Source of the DNA: Kribbella sp. VKM Ac-2569
Lineage (GTDB): Bacteria; Actinomycetota; Actinomycetes; Propionibacteriales; Kribbellaceae
NCBI RefSeq assembly: GCF_004216905.1
Contig: NZ_SGXJ01000002.1
Span: forward strand, 372,001 to 436,000
DNA length: 64,000 nucleotides
Direction of reading: 5' to 3'
The notes below the pieces were generated by a model that worked only from the letters and a program-made list of their open reading frames with translations, was not told the origin of the DNA and did not search any database. Below, in pieces: positions 1-7,692 of the stretch (within the stretch, counting starts at the first letter, position 1; each line of letters opens with the position of its first letter). The translations under genes and the position numbers were made by a program.

Positions 1-227
1 TGGAGGCGACCGTCAGCGGCTGTACGACGACGGAGCTGGCGAAACGCTGCGGGATCTCCCCGGCCGCCGCGAGTCACCAGGCGACGGTACTGCGGGAGGC
101 CGGCCTGATCACCACCCGCCGGGCCGGCGCCTCGGTGCGCCACGAGATCACCCAGCTGGGCATCTGGCTGCTCTCCGGCCACGGCTCCGGCAACACCCGA
201 CAAGTCCCGACCCGCAGCACGGCCTAG
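1..227 (+). CDS. ArsR-like winged-helix regulator, C-terminal part (cut by window start)
   Basis: The frame is open from the window edge to a TAG at 225-227; the 5' end lies outside. The readable part contains TTELAKRCGISPAAASHQ, a helix-turn-helix, followed by VLREAGLITTRR, the recognition-helix and wing pattern of ArsR-type winged helices (DUF5937/ArsR-like regulators end this way). It ends in a short polar tail. No cysteine metal-site pair is visible in the fragment, so metal sensing cannot be claimed. The target and the ligand are unknown. Confidence 0.7.
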   Translation, partial: EATVSGCTTTELAKRCGISPAAASHQATVLREAGLITTRRAGASVRHEITQLGIWLLSGHGSGNTRQVPTRSTA

Positions 228-288
228 ACCCTGCCCCGCCGTGCGCTGGGCCGACCGGCACCGCCCCGCCTGTCGACCCAGCGCACGG

Positions 289-1479
289 TCAGAGTTTGTA
301 GTCCTCGAGCAGGCGGCGGCCGATGATCATCCGCTGGATGTCGGCCGTTCCTTCGCCGATCAGGAGCATCGGGGCCTCGCGGTAGAGGCGTTCGATCTCG
401 TACTCCTTCGAGAAGCCGTAGCCGCCGTGGATGCGGAACGAGTCCTCGACGACCTGTGAGCAGTACTCGCTGGCCAGGTACTTCGCGACGCCGGCCTCGA
501 AGTCGTTGCGGGAGCCGCTGTCCTTCTTGCGGGCCGCCTTCACCATCAGCTCGTGCGCGGCCTCCACCTTGACGGCCATGTCGGCGAGCCGGAACAGCAC
601 CGCCTGGTGCTCGGCGATCTTCTTGCCGAACGTCTCGCGCTGCTGCGCGTACGAGATCCCGAGCTCGAACGCCCGCCGCGCCACACCGCAGCCGCGGGCG
701 GCCACGTTCACACGACCGACCTCGACGCCGTCCATCATCTGGTAGAAGCCCTTACCCGGTACGCCACCGAGGATCTGGCCCGCGTCGATCCGGTACCCGT
801 CGAACACCAGCTCCGTGGTGTCGACGCCCTTGTAGCCCATCTTCTCGATCTTGCCGGGGATCGTGAGGCCCTTGTCGACCTCGCCGAACCCGGGCTCCTT
901 CTCGACCAGGAACGTGGTCATGTTCTTGTAGACCGAGTCCTGCCCCTCGTCGGTCTTCACGAGTACGGCGACCAGGTTCGAGGAACCGCCGTTGGTCAGC
1001 CACATCTTCTGACCGTTGACGACGTAGCCGTCACCCTCGCGAGTGGCCTTCGTCTTGATCGCGGCGACGTCGGACCCACAGCCCGGCTCGGACATCGAGA
1101 ACGCGCCGCGGACCTCACCGGTCGCCATGCGCGGCAGGTACCTCTGCTTCTGCTCGTCGGTTCCGTGCTGGAGCAGCATGTACGCGACGATGAAGTGCGT
1201 GTTGATGATCCCGGACACGCTCATCCAGCCGCGGGCGATCTCCTCGACGCACAGCGCGTAGGTGAGCAGCGATTCGCCGAGGCCGCCGTACTCCTCGGGG
1301 ATCATCAGTCCGAACAGTCCGAGTTCCTTGAGGCCCTCGACAATCTCGGTCGGGTACTCGTCGCGGTGCTCGAGCTCGGTCGCGACCGGGAGGATCTCGG
1401 CTTCCACGAAGGCCCGGACCGTCTTCAGGATCTCTTCCTGGATGTCGGTCAGCCCGTCGGTCTGCTGCAACCTGCTCAT
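289..1479 (-). CDS. Acyl-CoA dehydrogenase
   Basis: A 396-residue FAD-dependent acyl-CoA dehydrogenase, the usual length for the family, oxidising an acyl-CoA thioester to the 2-enoyl-CoA and passing electrons to ETF. FAD/substrate signatures are present (FSMSEPGCGSD near residues 127-137, WLTNGG, RETFGKKIAEHQ). The predicted catalytic base is Glu376 in GEGTADIQ near the C-terminus, the position used by medium- and short-chain enzymes. The ATG start gives a complete N-terminal helical domain. It stands alone with no ETF or ligase beside it, so the substrate cannot be named; short/branched-chain acyl-CoA is only a guess. Confidence 0.93.
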   Translation of the reverse strand: MSRLQQTDGLTDIQEEILKTVRAFVEAEILPVATELEHRDEYPTEIVEGLKELGLFGLMIPEEYGGLGESLLTYALCVEEIARGWMSVSGIINTHFIVAYMLLQHGTDEQKQRYLPRMATGEVRGAFSMSEPGCGSDVAAIKTKATREGDGYVVNGQKMWLTNGGSSNLVAVLVKTDEGQDSVYKNMTTFLVEKEPGFGEVDKGLTIPGKIEKMGYKGVDTTELVFDGYRIDAGQILGGVPGKGFYQMMDGVEVGRVNVAARGCGVARRAFELGISYAQQRETFGKKIAEHQAVLFRLADMAVKVEAAHELMVKAARKKDSGSRNDFEAGVAKYLASEYCSQVVEDSFRIHGGYGFSKEYEIERLYREAPMLLIGEGTADIQRMIIGRRLLEDYKL

Positions 1480-1589
1480 CGCTCGGCTCCTTCGATCGGG
1501 TGCTTACCCGCGAGTATCGCGGTTATCAGCATCCCGGCACGAGGGGGACACCCGCTGTGACACCGGCCACCTGTCGGAGGTCGCGTGCC

Positions 1590-3029
1590 TCACTCGTTGT
1601 CGTCGTGCTCCGGACGCGGGAGTGACTGGCTGATGACCCCGAAGAGCGCGGCGATCTGGGGAGTCGCCTGCCAGCGGTGGCGTTGCTCTGCCTCGATCAG
1701 TCGCTGCCGCGCCTCGTAGAAGTGCTTCGCGGCGGACTCGGTGTCGCCGTGGTCGACGGCCTGGGCAGCCTGGTCCAGGTCGTTCGCAGCCTCCCGTGGC
1801 GCCCTGCTACGGCTGTCCTGCTGCGTCGCGCGTACCTGTGCGGCCAGAGAGCGCAGCCGCTGCACCAGGACCGCCTGCGGGTTCTGCGTCTGCTTCTGCG
1901 TCGGCTTCTTCGTCGGAGTCGTCTGGGTCTTGGTGGGAGTGGGGGTCGGCTTGGGCTTCGGTGTGGTCTTGGGGGCCGTTGTGGCCTTCTGCACCGGAGC
2001 AGACGGCGTGCCGCCGGCCTGTGCGGGCGGATCGCTCGACACACCTGCCCGCAACAGGAGCGCCGCCACCACACCCGCTACCACCACGGCAGCAGCCACA
2101 CCCACCTTTGCCAACGGGAAGCCACTGCGGGCCGCCCGATGCGCCGGCTCGTCCGGGTCCTCCTCCCACTTGCCCACACCGATCACATCGGTGTCTGCAG
2201 GTGGTGTGAAGGCCAGCACCTGGGTCTGGTTCGCCGGTGCGAGCAGTGCGGCCACCTCTTGCTCGGACGACGGGCGGTCCGCCGGATCCTTGGCCAGGAG
2301 GTGCGTCACGAGGTTCGACAGCTCAGCCGGTACGTCGGCACGCGTGACAGGCGGAGGCGGTACGTCGAGATGCTGCCGCATGACCACGTCGACGGTCGGC
2401 CCGGTGAACGGCGGCGTACCCGTCAGGAGCTCGTGCAGGACGCAGCCGAACGAGTACCAGTCGCTGGCCGCGGTGGCCGGCTCGCCACGGACCTGCTCCG
2501 GCGACACGTACGACGCCGTACCGAGCAGGACGCCCAGTCCGGTCGTCTCGTTGCCCGCACTCTTGGCGATACCGAAGTCGGTCATCTTCAGGGTGCCGTC
2601 CGTAGCCAGCATCAGGTTGCCCGGCTTCACGTCACGGTGCACGATCCCGGCCGCGTGCGCCGCGTCCAGCGCGCGGGCGCCCTGCAGTGCGATGTCCTCG
2701 ACCAGAGTGGCGTCCGGGAGTCCCGACGTACGCATCAGTTGGGCCAGATCGGGGCCTTGCACGAGTTCCATCACCAGGAACACGTGGTCGCCCTCGGTGC
2801 CGACGTCGTACGTCGCGACGACGTTGGGATGTGTCAATCGAGCGGCTGATTGAGCCTCGGCGCGAAACCTCTGGACCGCGTCCATGGGGTCGCCTTCGAG
2901 GCTGCGCAGCAGCTTCACCGCGACCTGGCGGGCGAGGAGCGTGTCCTCCGCCTGCCACACCTCACCTGCACCGCCCCTGCCCAGCAGGGTCAGCAAGCGG
3001 TACCGACCTGCCAGTACCTCGCCGTTCAC
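1590..3029 (-). CDS. Membrane Ser/Thr protein kinase (PknB/Hanks type)
   Basis: A 479-residue eukaryotic-like kinase. The kinase domain (about 10-265) has the glycine loop GRGGAGEVW at 17-25, Lys39 in VAVK, Glu58, catalytic Asp133 in HRDVKPGN and metal-binding Asp151 in DFG, followed by an activation loop with GTASYVSPEQ, so it should be active. A single membrane segment (AAAVVVAGVVAALLLRAG) follows. Outside it sits a Pro/Thr/Lys linker and a helical, charged C-terminal domain rather than PASTA repeats, so it probably does not sense muropeptides as PknB does. The adjacent secreted isomerase is divergent. Confidence 0.92.
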   Translation of the reverse strand: MNGEVLAGRYRLLTLLGRGGAGEVWQAEDTLLARQVAVKLLRSLEGDPMDAVQRFRAEAQSAARLTHPNVVATYDVGTEGDHVFLVMELVQGPDLAQLMRTSGLPDATLVEDIALQGARALDAAHAAGIVHRDVKPGNLMLATDGTLKMTDFGIAKSAGNETTGLGVLLGTASYVSPEQVRGEPATAASDWYSFGCVLHELLTGTPPFTGPTVDVVMRQHLDVPPPPVTRADVPAELSNLVTHLLAKDPADRPSSEQEVAALLAPANQTQVLAFTPPADTDVIGVGKWEEDPDEPAHRAARSGFPLAKVGVAAAVVVAGVVAALLLRAGVSSDPPAQAGGTPSAPVQKATTAPKTTPKPKPTPTPTKTQTTPTKKPTQKQTQNPQAVLVQRLRSLAAQVRATQQDSRSRAPREAANDLDQAAQAVDHGDTESAAKHFYEARQRLIEAEQRHRWQATPQIAALFGVISQSLPRPEHDDNE

Positions 3030-3149
3030 ACAAACACACCTTCCGCAGCGGACCGGATCACCTTAGGCGGGAAGTGCCGGATGTTCGAGTCCGCGGCCAA
3101 TTCCTTGAACAACCTCTGCAGAGAGCAAGCGAGGTACTACGGTGTGGTG

Positions 3150-3800
3150 ATGAAGCGATCACTCACCGCCCTGATCGCGGCCGTTCTGGTCGCGATGACG
3201 CTGACCACGACGACCGCCTCCGCAGCCCCCGTCTCGAAGCCCGTGGCCAAATGCGCGTTCACGCCGACGCCCGAGAACCCGGCCGCCAAGCCCGTCCGGA
3301 TCCCGTCCCCGGTTGCCCGTGCGAAGGGCACGGTCGACGTGTACTTCGTGACGAACTACGGACCGTTCGTTGTTCGGATGGACCGCGCGAACGCGCCGTG
3401 CGGCGTGCACAACTTCGTGCACCTGGTGAAGAGCCGGTTCTACGACGCGACGCAGTGCTTCCGGCTGACGAACTCGACCCGGCTGGGGGTCCTGCAGTGC
3501 GGTGACATCTACCGCCAGGAGGAAGGCGGGCCCGGGTACAAGTTCCCCGACGAGGTCACCGGCCAGGAGACGTACCCGCGCGGCACCGTTGCCTACGGCA
3601 ACCAAGGCCCCGGCACCAACGGCTCGGAGTTCTTCGTCGTGCACTCGTTCGCGAACATCGCCCCGAACTACACGGTCCTCGGCCATGTGATCGCCGGCAT
3701 GTCCACCTTCGACCGCATGGTCGCGGCAGGCATCGCCGACCCCGACCAGGACGGCCCGCCGGTCAAGCCGATCCGCATCTACAAGGTCTGGACCCGCTGA
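3150..3800 (+). CDS. Secreted cyclophilin-type peptidyl-prolyl isomerase
   Basis: A 216-residue protein with an N-terminal signal peptide (MKRSLTALIAAVLVAMTL, then an Ala-rich cleavage region) and a cyclophilin domain (about 55-215). Family landmarks include VHNFVHLVKSRFYDATQCFR, GTVAYGNQGPGTNGSEFFV and YTVLGHVIAGM. The family catalyses cis/trans isomerisation of X-Pro bonds, here outside the membrane. The usual FHR catalytic Arg is matched by CFR. Start: ATG at 3150, with in-frame GTGs at 3144 and 3147 as alternatives. Its stop abuts the stop of the convergent membrane protein with no spacer. Confidence 0.88.
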   Translation: MKRSLTALIAAVLVAMTLTTTTASAAPVSKPVAKCAFTPTPENPAAKPVRIPSPVARAKGTVDVYFVTNYGPFVVRMDRANAPCGVHNFVHLVKSRFYDATQCFRLTNSTRLGVLQCGDIYRQEEGGPGYKFPDEVTGQETYPRGTVAYGNQGPGTNGSEFFVVHSFANIAPNYTVLGHVIAGMSTFDRMVAAGIADPDQDGPPVKPIRIYKVWTR

Positions 3801-4157
3801 TCACTTCGACCGGCGGATGCTTTTGAACATCCGCATGAAGACGATGTTGACCAGGGTGATCCCCAACCACATGGCGAACACCGCGCCCGATTCGGCATGC
3901 GCGCCGGCCGTCAGCCAGACCGAGCCGATGACCCCGAGGAGCAGGGAGAAGACCGGAACGGCCAGATGCGAGTTGTCGGGCTGCGACTGCTTCTGAACCG
4001 GCGCATGCTCCGCCAGCCGGGCGTCCACCTGCTGATTGATGGACTGCGTGGCATTGGCGACGAAGGATTCCAGTACTGCGCTCTCGTACTCGGGCCCCAG
4101 TTCCTTGCGGACCTCGTACGCCGCGGCGGCGTTATCGCGGAAGTCGGAAGTCACCAT
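3801..4157 (-). CDS. Small actinobacterial membrane protein of unknown function
   Basis: A 118-residue protein starting at the ATG at 4157, just downstream of two TetR-type operators. The N-terminal half contains YEVRKELGPEYESAVLESF, a motif seen in a family of small uncharacterised actinobacterial proteins, then a charged helix (QQVDARLAEH). The C-terminal half has two hydrophobic segments (VFSLLLGVIGSVWLTAG and AVFAMWLGITLVNIVFM) and a basic end. An upstream in-frame extension to 4238 would translate through the operators and is unlikely. It is divergent from the TetR gene and is the natural candidate target of that regulator. Function unknown. Confidence 0.75.
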   Translation of the reverse strand: MVTSDFRDNAAAAYEVRKELGPEYESAVLESFVANATQSINQQVDARLAEHAPVQKQSQPDNSHLAVPVFSLLLGVIGSVWLTAGAHAESGAVFAMWLGITLVNIVFMRMFKSIRRSK

Positions 4158-4180
4158 GCTCACACTCCAGGCCGACCGGC

Positions 4181-4197
4181 GGTGTACGGCGTACACC
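4181..4197. promoter_or_regulatory. TetR operator 1 (perfect 17-bp palindrome)
   Basis: GGTGTACGGCGTACACC has 8-bp perfect arms around one central base, 24 bp upstream of the small membrane protein start. It is the reverse complement of the second site at 4216-4232. Centre-to-centre distance is 35 bp. Binding by the adjacent TetR is inferred from position. Confidence 0.8.
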
Positions 4198-4215
4198 CTG
4201 GTACGTTGAAGGTAG

Positions 4216-4232
4216 GGTGTACGCCGTACACC
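4216..4232. promoter_or_regulatory. TetR operator 2 (perfect 17-bp palindrome)
   Basis: GGTGTACGCCGTACACC has 8-bp perfect arms. It covers the GTG at 4217 that would be the furthest upstream start of the TetR gene, which argues that translation begins downstream. Together with the site at 4181-4197 it brackets the divergent promoter region. Confidence 0.8.
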
Positions 4233-4984
4233 TGTCAAGAGGTCGCCCGCGTGCGAGAGGAGCCGAAGACATCACCACGCAGACCGAACCTGCCGCGCAG
4301 TCGCGGACGCCGTTGAGCAAGGAACGGATCCTGGGCGCCGCCGTCGACCTGGCCGACGAGGGCGGCGTCGACGCCGTCAGCATGCGCAAGATCTCGCAGG
4401 CGCTCGGCGTCGTGCCGATGGCGCTCTACAAGCACGTGCGCAACAAGGACGAACTGCTGGACGGCATGGTCGACGCGATCGTCGGTCAGATCGACCCGCC
4501 GGCCGAGGACACCGACTGGAAGTCGACCGTCCGGCAGCGGATCCTGTCAGCCCGCCAGGTACTCCTGGCTCATCCCTGGGCGCCCCGGGTCATCGAGGAA
4601 CGGACCAGGGCGCGGACCGACCCGACCCCAGCGGTGATGGACTACATGGAGTCGATGATCGGGACCTTCCGGGCCGGGGGCCTGTCTATCGACCTGACCC
4701 ATCACGCGCTGCACGCTCTGGGCAGCCGCCTGCTGGGGTTCTCGCAGGAACTGTTCGAGGACACCGCCGGCACCGGTCCGGATCCGGCGCCACCGCCACC
4801 GGAGATGGCCGAGCGGTTTCCCCACATCACCGAACTGGTCACGGCGATCACCCACGAGCAGGACTCCGTCGTCGGTCCGGGTTGCGACGACCAGTTCGAG
4901 TTCGAGTTCGCCCTGGACCTCCTACTGAGCGGCCTCGAACGCCTGTCGGGGGAGGGTAATTCGGGCAGTACGCCGCTAGCTTGA
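4217..4984 (+). CDS. TetR/AcrR family regulator
   Basis: The HTH begins at SKERILGAAVDLADEGG and includes the recognition stretch ISQALGVVPMALYKHVRNKDEL; the rest is an all-helical ligand domain of the TetR_C type that follows VxMALYxHVxxKxxL regulators. The longest start (GTG 4217) lies inside operator 2. A strong AGAGGAG at 4256-4262 sits 8 nt before an in-frame ATC at 4271 (protein beginning ITTQTEP), so a non-AUG start or a lost ATG is plausible; TTG 4313 is a weaker option. Likely represses itself and the divergent small membrane protein through the twin palindromes. Confidence 0.88.
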   Translation: MYAVHLSRGRPRARGAEDITTQTEPAAQSRTPLSKERILGAAVDLADEGGVDAVSMRKISQALGVVPMALYKHVRNKDELLDGMVDAIVGQIDPPAEDTDWKSTVRQRILSARQVLLAHPWAPRVIEERTRARTDPTPAVMDYMESMIGTFRAGGLSIDLTHHALHALGSRLLGFSQELFEDTAGTGPDPAPPPPEMAERFPHITELVTAITHEQDSVVGPGCDDQFEFEFALDLLLSGLERLSGEGNSGSTPLA

Positions 4985-4988
4985 GGGT

Positions 4989-5600
4989 GTGGGCACACGT
5001 GGACGGCCCCGGCACCCCGACGTACTGACGCCCGCCGAGTGGCAGGTGGTGCACGCGGTGCGGCACGGGATGTCGAACCGGGAGATCGCGCGGCGACGCG
5101 AAGTCAGCGTCGACGCGGTCAAGTTCCACGTCGCCAACGCGCTGATGAAGCTCGGCCTGGACCGCCGGGCCGAGCTCCGCACCTGGCGCGGCGTGCCCGC
5201 GGACAGTGCTCTTCGAGGACAAGGAGGCGCGGAGATGGTGCAGCTAGGTGCGATCGGGCAGATCGCCCGCCCGGTGACTGATATCGAGCAGGCCGTCGAC
5301 TTCTACGGCGGCGTACTAGGGCTCCTCCACCTCTACACGTTCGGCGACCTGGCGTTCTTCGACTGTGGTGGAACACGCCTGTTCCTGAGCGCCAACGAAG
5401 GACCCGCGGACCCTTCGGTCCTGTACTTCCGCGTCGACGACATCCAGGCGGCATACGACGAACTCCAGGCCCGCGGCGTCGAGTTCGAACAGGCGCCACA
5501 CCTGATCCACAAACACGACAACGGCGTCGAGGAATGGATGGCCTTCTTCCCCGACCCCGACGGCCACCTACTCGCGATCATGGCCCAGACCGAACCCTGA
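4989..5600 (+). CDS. LuxR-type HTH fused to a VOC (glyoxalase-like) domain
   Basis: A 203-residue protein. Residues about 12-66 form a LuxR/GerE HTH (LTPAEWQVVHAVRHGMSNREIA, VSVDAVKFHVANALMKLG). Residues about 83-203 form a VOC domain (IGQIARPVTDIEQAVDFYGG, then PSVLYFRVDDIQAAYDEL, then FFPDPDGHLLAIM). VOC domains bind small molecules or metals, so this is probably a one-component regulator whose sensor is a VOC fold. Start is GTG 4989, 4 nt after the TetR stop, suggesting co-transcription with it. Ligand and targets are unknown. Confidence 0.85.
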   Translation: MGTRGRPRHPDVLTPAEWQVVHAVRHGMSNREIARRREVSVDAVKFHVANALMKLGLDRRAELRTWRGVPADSALRGQGGAEMVQLGAIGQIARPVTDIEQAVDFYGGVLGLLHLYTFGDLAFFDCGGTRLFLSANEGPADPSVLYFRVDDIQAAYDELQARGVEFEQAPHLIHKHDNGVEEWMAFFPDPDGHLLAIMAQTEP

Positions 5601-5651
5601 ACCCGGCATGATCACCCCCCGACCGAGCACGACGAGAGCCCGCATACGAGG

Positions 5652-5721
5652 GGATATCCGACGGCGTTGTGCCTTCTCCGTTGGTATGCGAAGGGAGAAG
5701 CCACAACGCCAGGGGATATCC
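5652..5721. repeat. 70-bp imperfect palindrome capped by GGATATCC
   Basis: The arms 5663-5679 and 5694-5710 (GGCGTTGTG.CTTCTCC type) pair at 16 of 17 positions around a 14-nt loop. Outside them, each end carries GGATATCC (5652-5659 and 5714-5721), itself a palindrome, at symmetric 3-nt distances. There is no T-tract. It could act as a bidirectional terminator between convergent genes, but the capped symmetry resembles a REP/MITE-type element. Confidence 0.7.
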
Positions 5722-5833
5722 GGCTGTCCTGCGGGATGTGTGGGTGTTGCGTTGCCCACTGGCAGGTTATCTGCCCGGTAGCGGGAAGTAGCAGGCCAGC
5801 GGTGACATAACCCGCCCGTGGTGACCTGCCGAC

Positions 5834-5893
5834 GGGTAGTACACCGGCGAGACGCTGTACGCGCGGACACGTTCACGCTCAGGTGCACTACCC
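5834..5893. repeat. Inverted repeat, 12-bp arms
   Basis: GGGTAGTACACC (5834-5845) and GGTGCACTACCC (5882-5893) pair at 11 of 12 positions with a 36-nt spacer, just downstream of the CitE-like gene's stop. It may be part of that gene's terminator. Confidence 0.45.
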
Positions 5894-5939
5894 GGCCACC
5901 CGACACATCCTGTCGAGCTGCAGATCCAACCACCCGGAA

Positions 5940-6902
5940 CTAGTCGGCCGGCGGAACCCAGACGTCGGTGCGGGTGAGGCCGGCGGCGCGGCCCTTGGCG
6001 GAGATGACGAGGGCCATCTTGCGGCTGGCCTCGTCGATCATCTCGTCGCCGAGCATCACCGCGCCGCGGCCGCCGCCGGCTGCGGAGGTGTAGTGGTCGT
6101 AGGCGTCGAGGATGTTCTCGGCGTGGTCGTAGTCGTCCTGGCGCGGTGAGTAGACCTCGTTCGCGGCGGCGATCTGGTCCGGGTGCAGGACCCACTTGCC
6201 GTCGAAGCCGAGGGCGGCCGAGCGGCCCGCGACGCGGCGGAAACCGTCGACGTCCTTGATCTGCAGGTACGGGCCGTCGATCGCCTGCTTACCGTGCGCC
6301 CGCGCGGCCATCAGGATCTGCATCAGGATGTAGTGGTAGGCGTCGCCGACGTCGTACCCGGGCGGCTGCTCGCCGACCACCAGCGACTTCATGTTGATCG
6401 ACGCCATGAAGTCCGCCGGACCGAAGATGATCGTCTCCACCCGCGGCGACGCGGTCGCGATCGCGTTCACGTTGGTCAGGCCGAGCGCGTTCTCGATCTG
6501 CGCCTCGATCCCGATCCGGCCCGGCTCGTACCCGTGCACCTTCTCCAGCTGGGTGAGCAGCAGGTCGAGCGCGACCACCTGCTCGGCGGTCTGCACCTTC
6601 GGCAGCATGATGCAGTCGAGGTTCGCGCCGGCGCCGCCGACGACCTCGATCACGTCGGCGTACGTCCACTCGGTGGTCCAGTCGTTCACCCGGACGACGC
6701 GCAGCTTGGTGCCCCAGCCGCCCTCGTTGAGCGCGGCGACGATGTTCTTGCGGGCATCAGGCTTGGCGATCGGCGCGACCGAGTCCTCGAGATCCAGGAA
6801 CACCTGGTCCGCGTCCAGCCCCTTCGCCTTGGTCAGGAACCGCGGGTTCGACCCGGGCGTGGCCAAGCAGGACCGCCTGCTCCGCAAAACCTGTTCCGTC
6901 AT
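5940..6902 (-). CDS. HpcH/HpaI aldolase / CitE-like CoA-ester lyase
   Basis: A 320-residue TIM-barrel lyase of the citrate-lyase beta/malyl-CoA lyase group. It starts MTEQVLRSRRSCLATPGSNPRFL (first 20 residues shown in part), with Asp-Glu metal ligands in LDLEDSVAP, the EAQIENALGL segment and GPADFMASI, all typical of malyl-CoA/beta-methylmalyl-CoA lyase relatives. The family cleaves or forms C-C bonds of 3-hydroxyacyl-CoA esters with Mg2+. ATG at 6902 has GGAGG 5 nt upstream, so the longer frame to 7064 is rejected. It stands alone; the substrate cannot be fixed. Confidence 0.87.
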   Translation of the reverse strand: MTEQVLRSRRSCLATPGSNPRFLTKAKGLDADQVFLDLEDSVAPIAKPDARKNIVAALNEGGWGTKLRVVRVNDWTTEWTYADVIEVVGGAGANLDCIMLPKVQTAEQVVALDLLLTQLEKVHGYEPGRIGIEAQIENALGLTNVNAIATASPRVETIIFGPADFMASINMKSLVVGEQPPGYDVGDAYHYILMQILMAARAHGKQAIDGPYLQIKDVDGFRRVAGRSAALGFDGKWVLHPDQIAAANEVYSPRQDDYDHAENILDAYDHYTSAAGGGRGAVMLGDEMIDEASRKMALVISAKGRAAGLTRTDVWVPPAD

Positions 6903-6928
6903 CGCCGACCTCCACTCGGTTACCCACC

Positions 6929-6972
6929 GGTCACCGGCAGCGTACGCGTCACCGTCTACCGCTCCGGTGACC
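6929..6972. promoter_or_regulatory. Possible operator: inverted repeat upstream of the CitE-like gene
   Basis: GGTCACCGG (6929-6937) and CCGGTGACC (6964-6972) are exact inverted copies 26 nt apart, within 75 bp upstream of the lyase start. The function as an operator or leader hairpin is inferred from position only. Confidence 0.35.
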
Positions 6973-7008
6973 CGGCTCACTTCCCTCCGGAGTGTGTCCC
7001 GATTCACG

Positions 7009-7068
7009 ACTTTGAGAAGCCACCAACCATTTCGGCGCCGGAAAAATGATCGGTGGCTTCTCAAAGTT
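7009..7068. repeat. 60-bp palindrome with perfect 16-bp arms
   Basis: ACTTTGAGAAGCCACC (7009-7024) and GGTGGCTTCTCAAAGT (7053-7068) are exact inverted copies around a 28-nt spacer whose middle holds CGGCGCCG. It lies between divergent genes, so it is not a simple terminator. It shares the word GAGAAGCCAC with the palindrome at 5652-5721 on the other side of the lyase gene. Confidence 0.75.
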
Positions 7069-7130
7069 GGGGTTCTGGCGGGGTGCGCTCAAGCTGCGAT
7101 CGAGGGGCGGTGATGTGACACGCTGGGCCT

Positions 7131-7646
7131 GTGAGCACTGAGGAGATTGCCGGCGTGATGAAGAAGGCCGGACTCGTTTGGCTGGCGTGGGACGGCCGGC
7201 GACCGGTGCCGGCGTGGTTCGCGACGGTCGAGGGGCAGTACGTCGTTCTGGCGGACTCAGCTGATGGTGCGGAGCAGCCGCTGCCCGGACTCGCAGCAGC
7301 ACCCGCGGTCGAGGTCGTCGTACCGGCCAAGCCCGCCACGAACCGCCTGGCGAGCTGGAAGGCGACGGTACGGCGGCTGGAGCCGGGAAGCGACGAATGG
7401 ACAGCAGCCGCACAGGTACTGCGTAGCGAGCGGCTCAACGCAGCCGAGCTGGACACGCAACTGGAACGGTGGGGCACGGAGGCGGACATTCTCGTGCTGG
7501 AGCCCACCGGTGAGATCAGCGAGTCGGCCGGGCGGTACGACGCGACACCGCGGACCGAGGCCCCGATACCGACCCGAGCCACGACCCGCGGCAAGCCGCC
7601 GAACACACTGCATCGCCCAGTGCGCCGCCGCCCGAAGCTGAGCTAG
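7131..7646 (+). CDS. Conserved actinobacterial protein, possible flavin split-barrel fold
   Basis: A 171-residue soluble protein with GTG start at 7131. The first 110 residues (GLVWLAWDGRRPVPAWFATVEG..., EQPLPGLA, RLASWKATVRRLEP, EWTAAAQVLRSERLNA) alternate short strands and turns in a pattern like pyridoxamine-phosphate-oxidase split barrels, but no FMN signature is clear. The C-terminal 50 residues are charged, Pro/Thr/Arg-rich and probably disordered. No signal or membrane segment. Function not recognised. Confidence 0.65.
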   Translation: MSTEEIAGVMKKAGLVWLAWDGRRPVPAWFATVEGQYVVLADSADGAEQPLPGLAAAPAVEVVVPAKPATNRLASWKATVRRLEPGSDEWTAAAQVLRSERLNAAELDTQLERWGTEADILVLEPTGEISESAGRYDATPRTEAPIPTRATTRGKPPNTLHRPVRRRPKLS

Positions 7647-7692
7647 CCCAAAGTTCCACCGAGACTCAGGTTGGACGGGTTAGCCTTCGATC

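Larger units (their letters stand above)
5601..5939. other. Intergenic region with palindromic repeats
   Basis: 339 bp without a credible gene between the VOC-fusion stop and the CitE-like lyase stop (convergent genes). It contains a 70-bp interrupted palindrome (5652-5721), a short GGCAG/CTGCC hairpin (5761-5775) and a longer hairpin (5834-5893). No promoter for either neighbour is needed here. Confidence 0.7.

Noticed and set aside
553..1560. Plus-strand frame opposite the acyl-CoA dehydrogenase
   Set aside because: Shadow frame; the opposite strand has a complete, motif-bearing enzyme.
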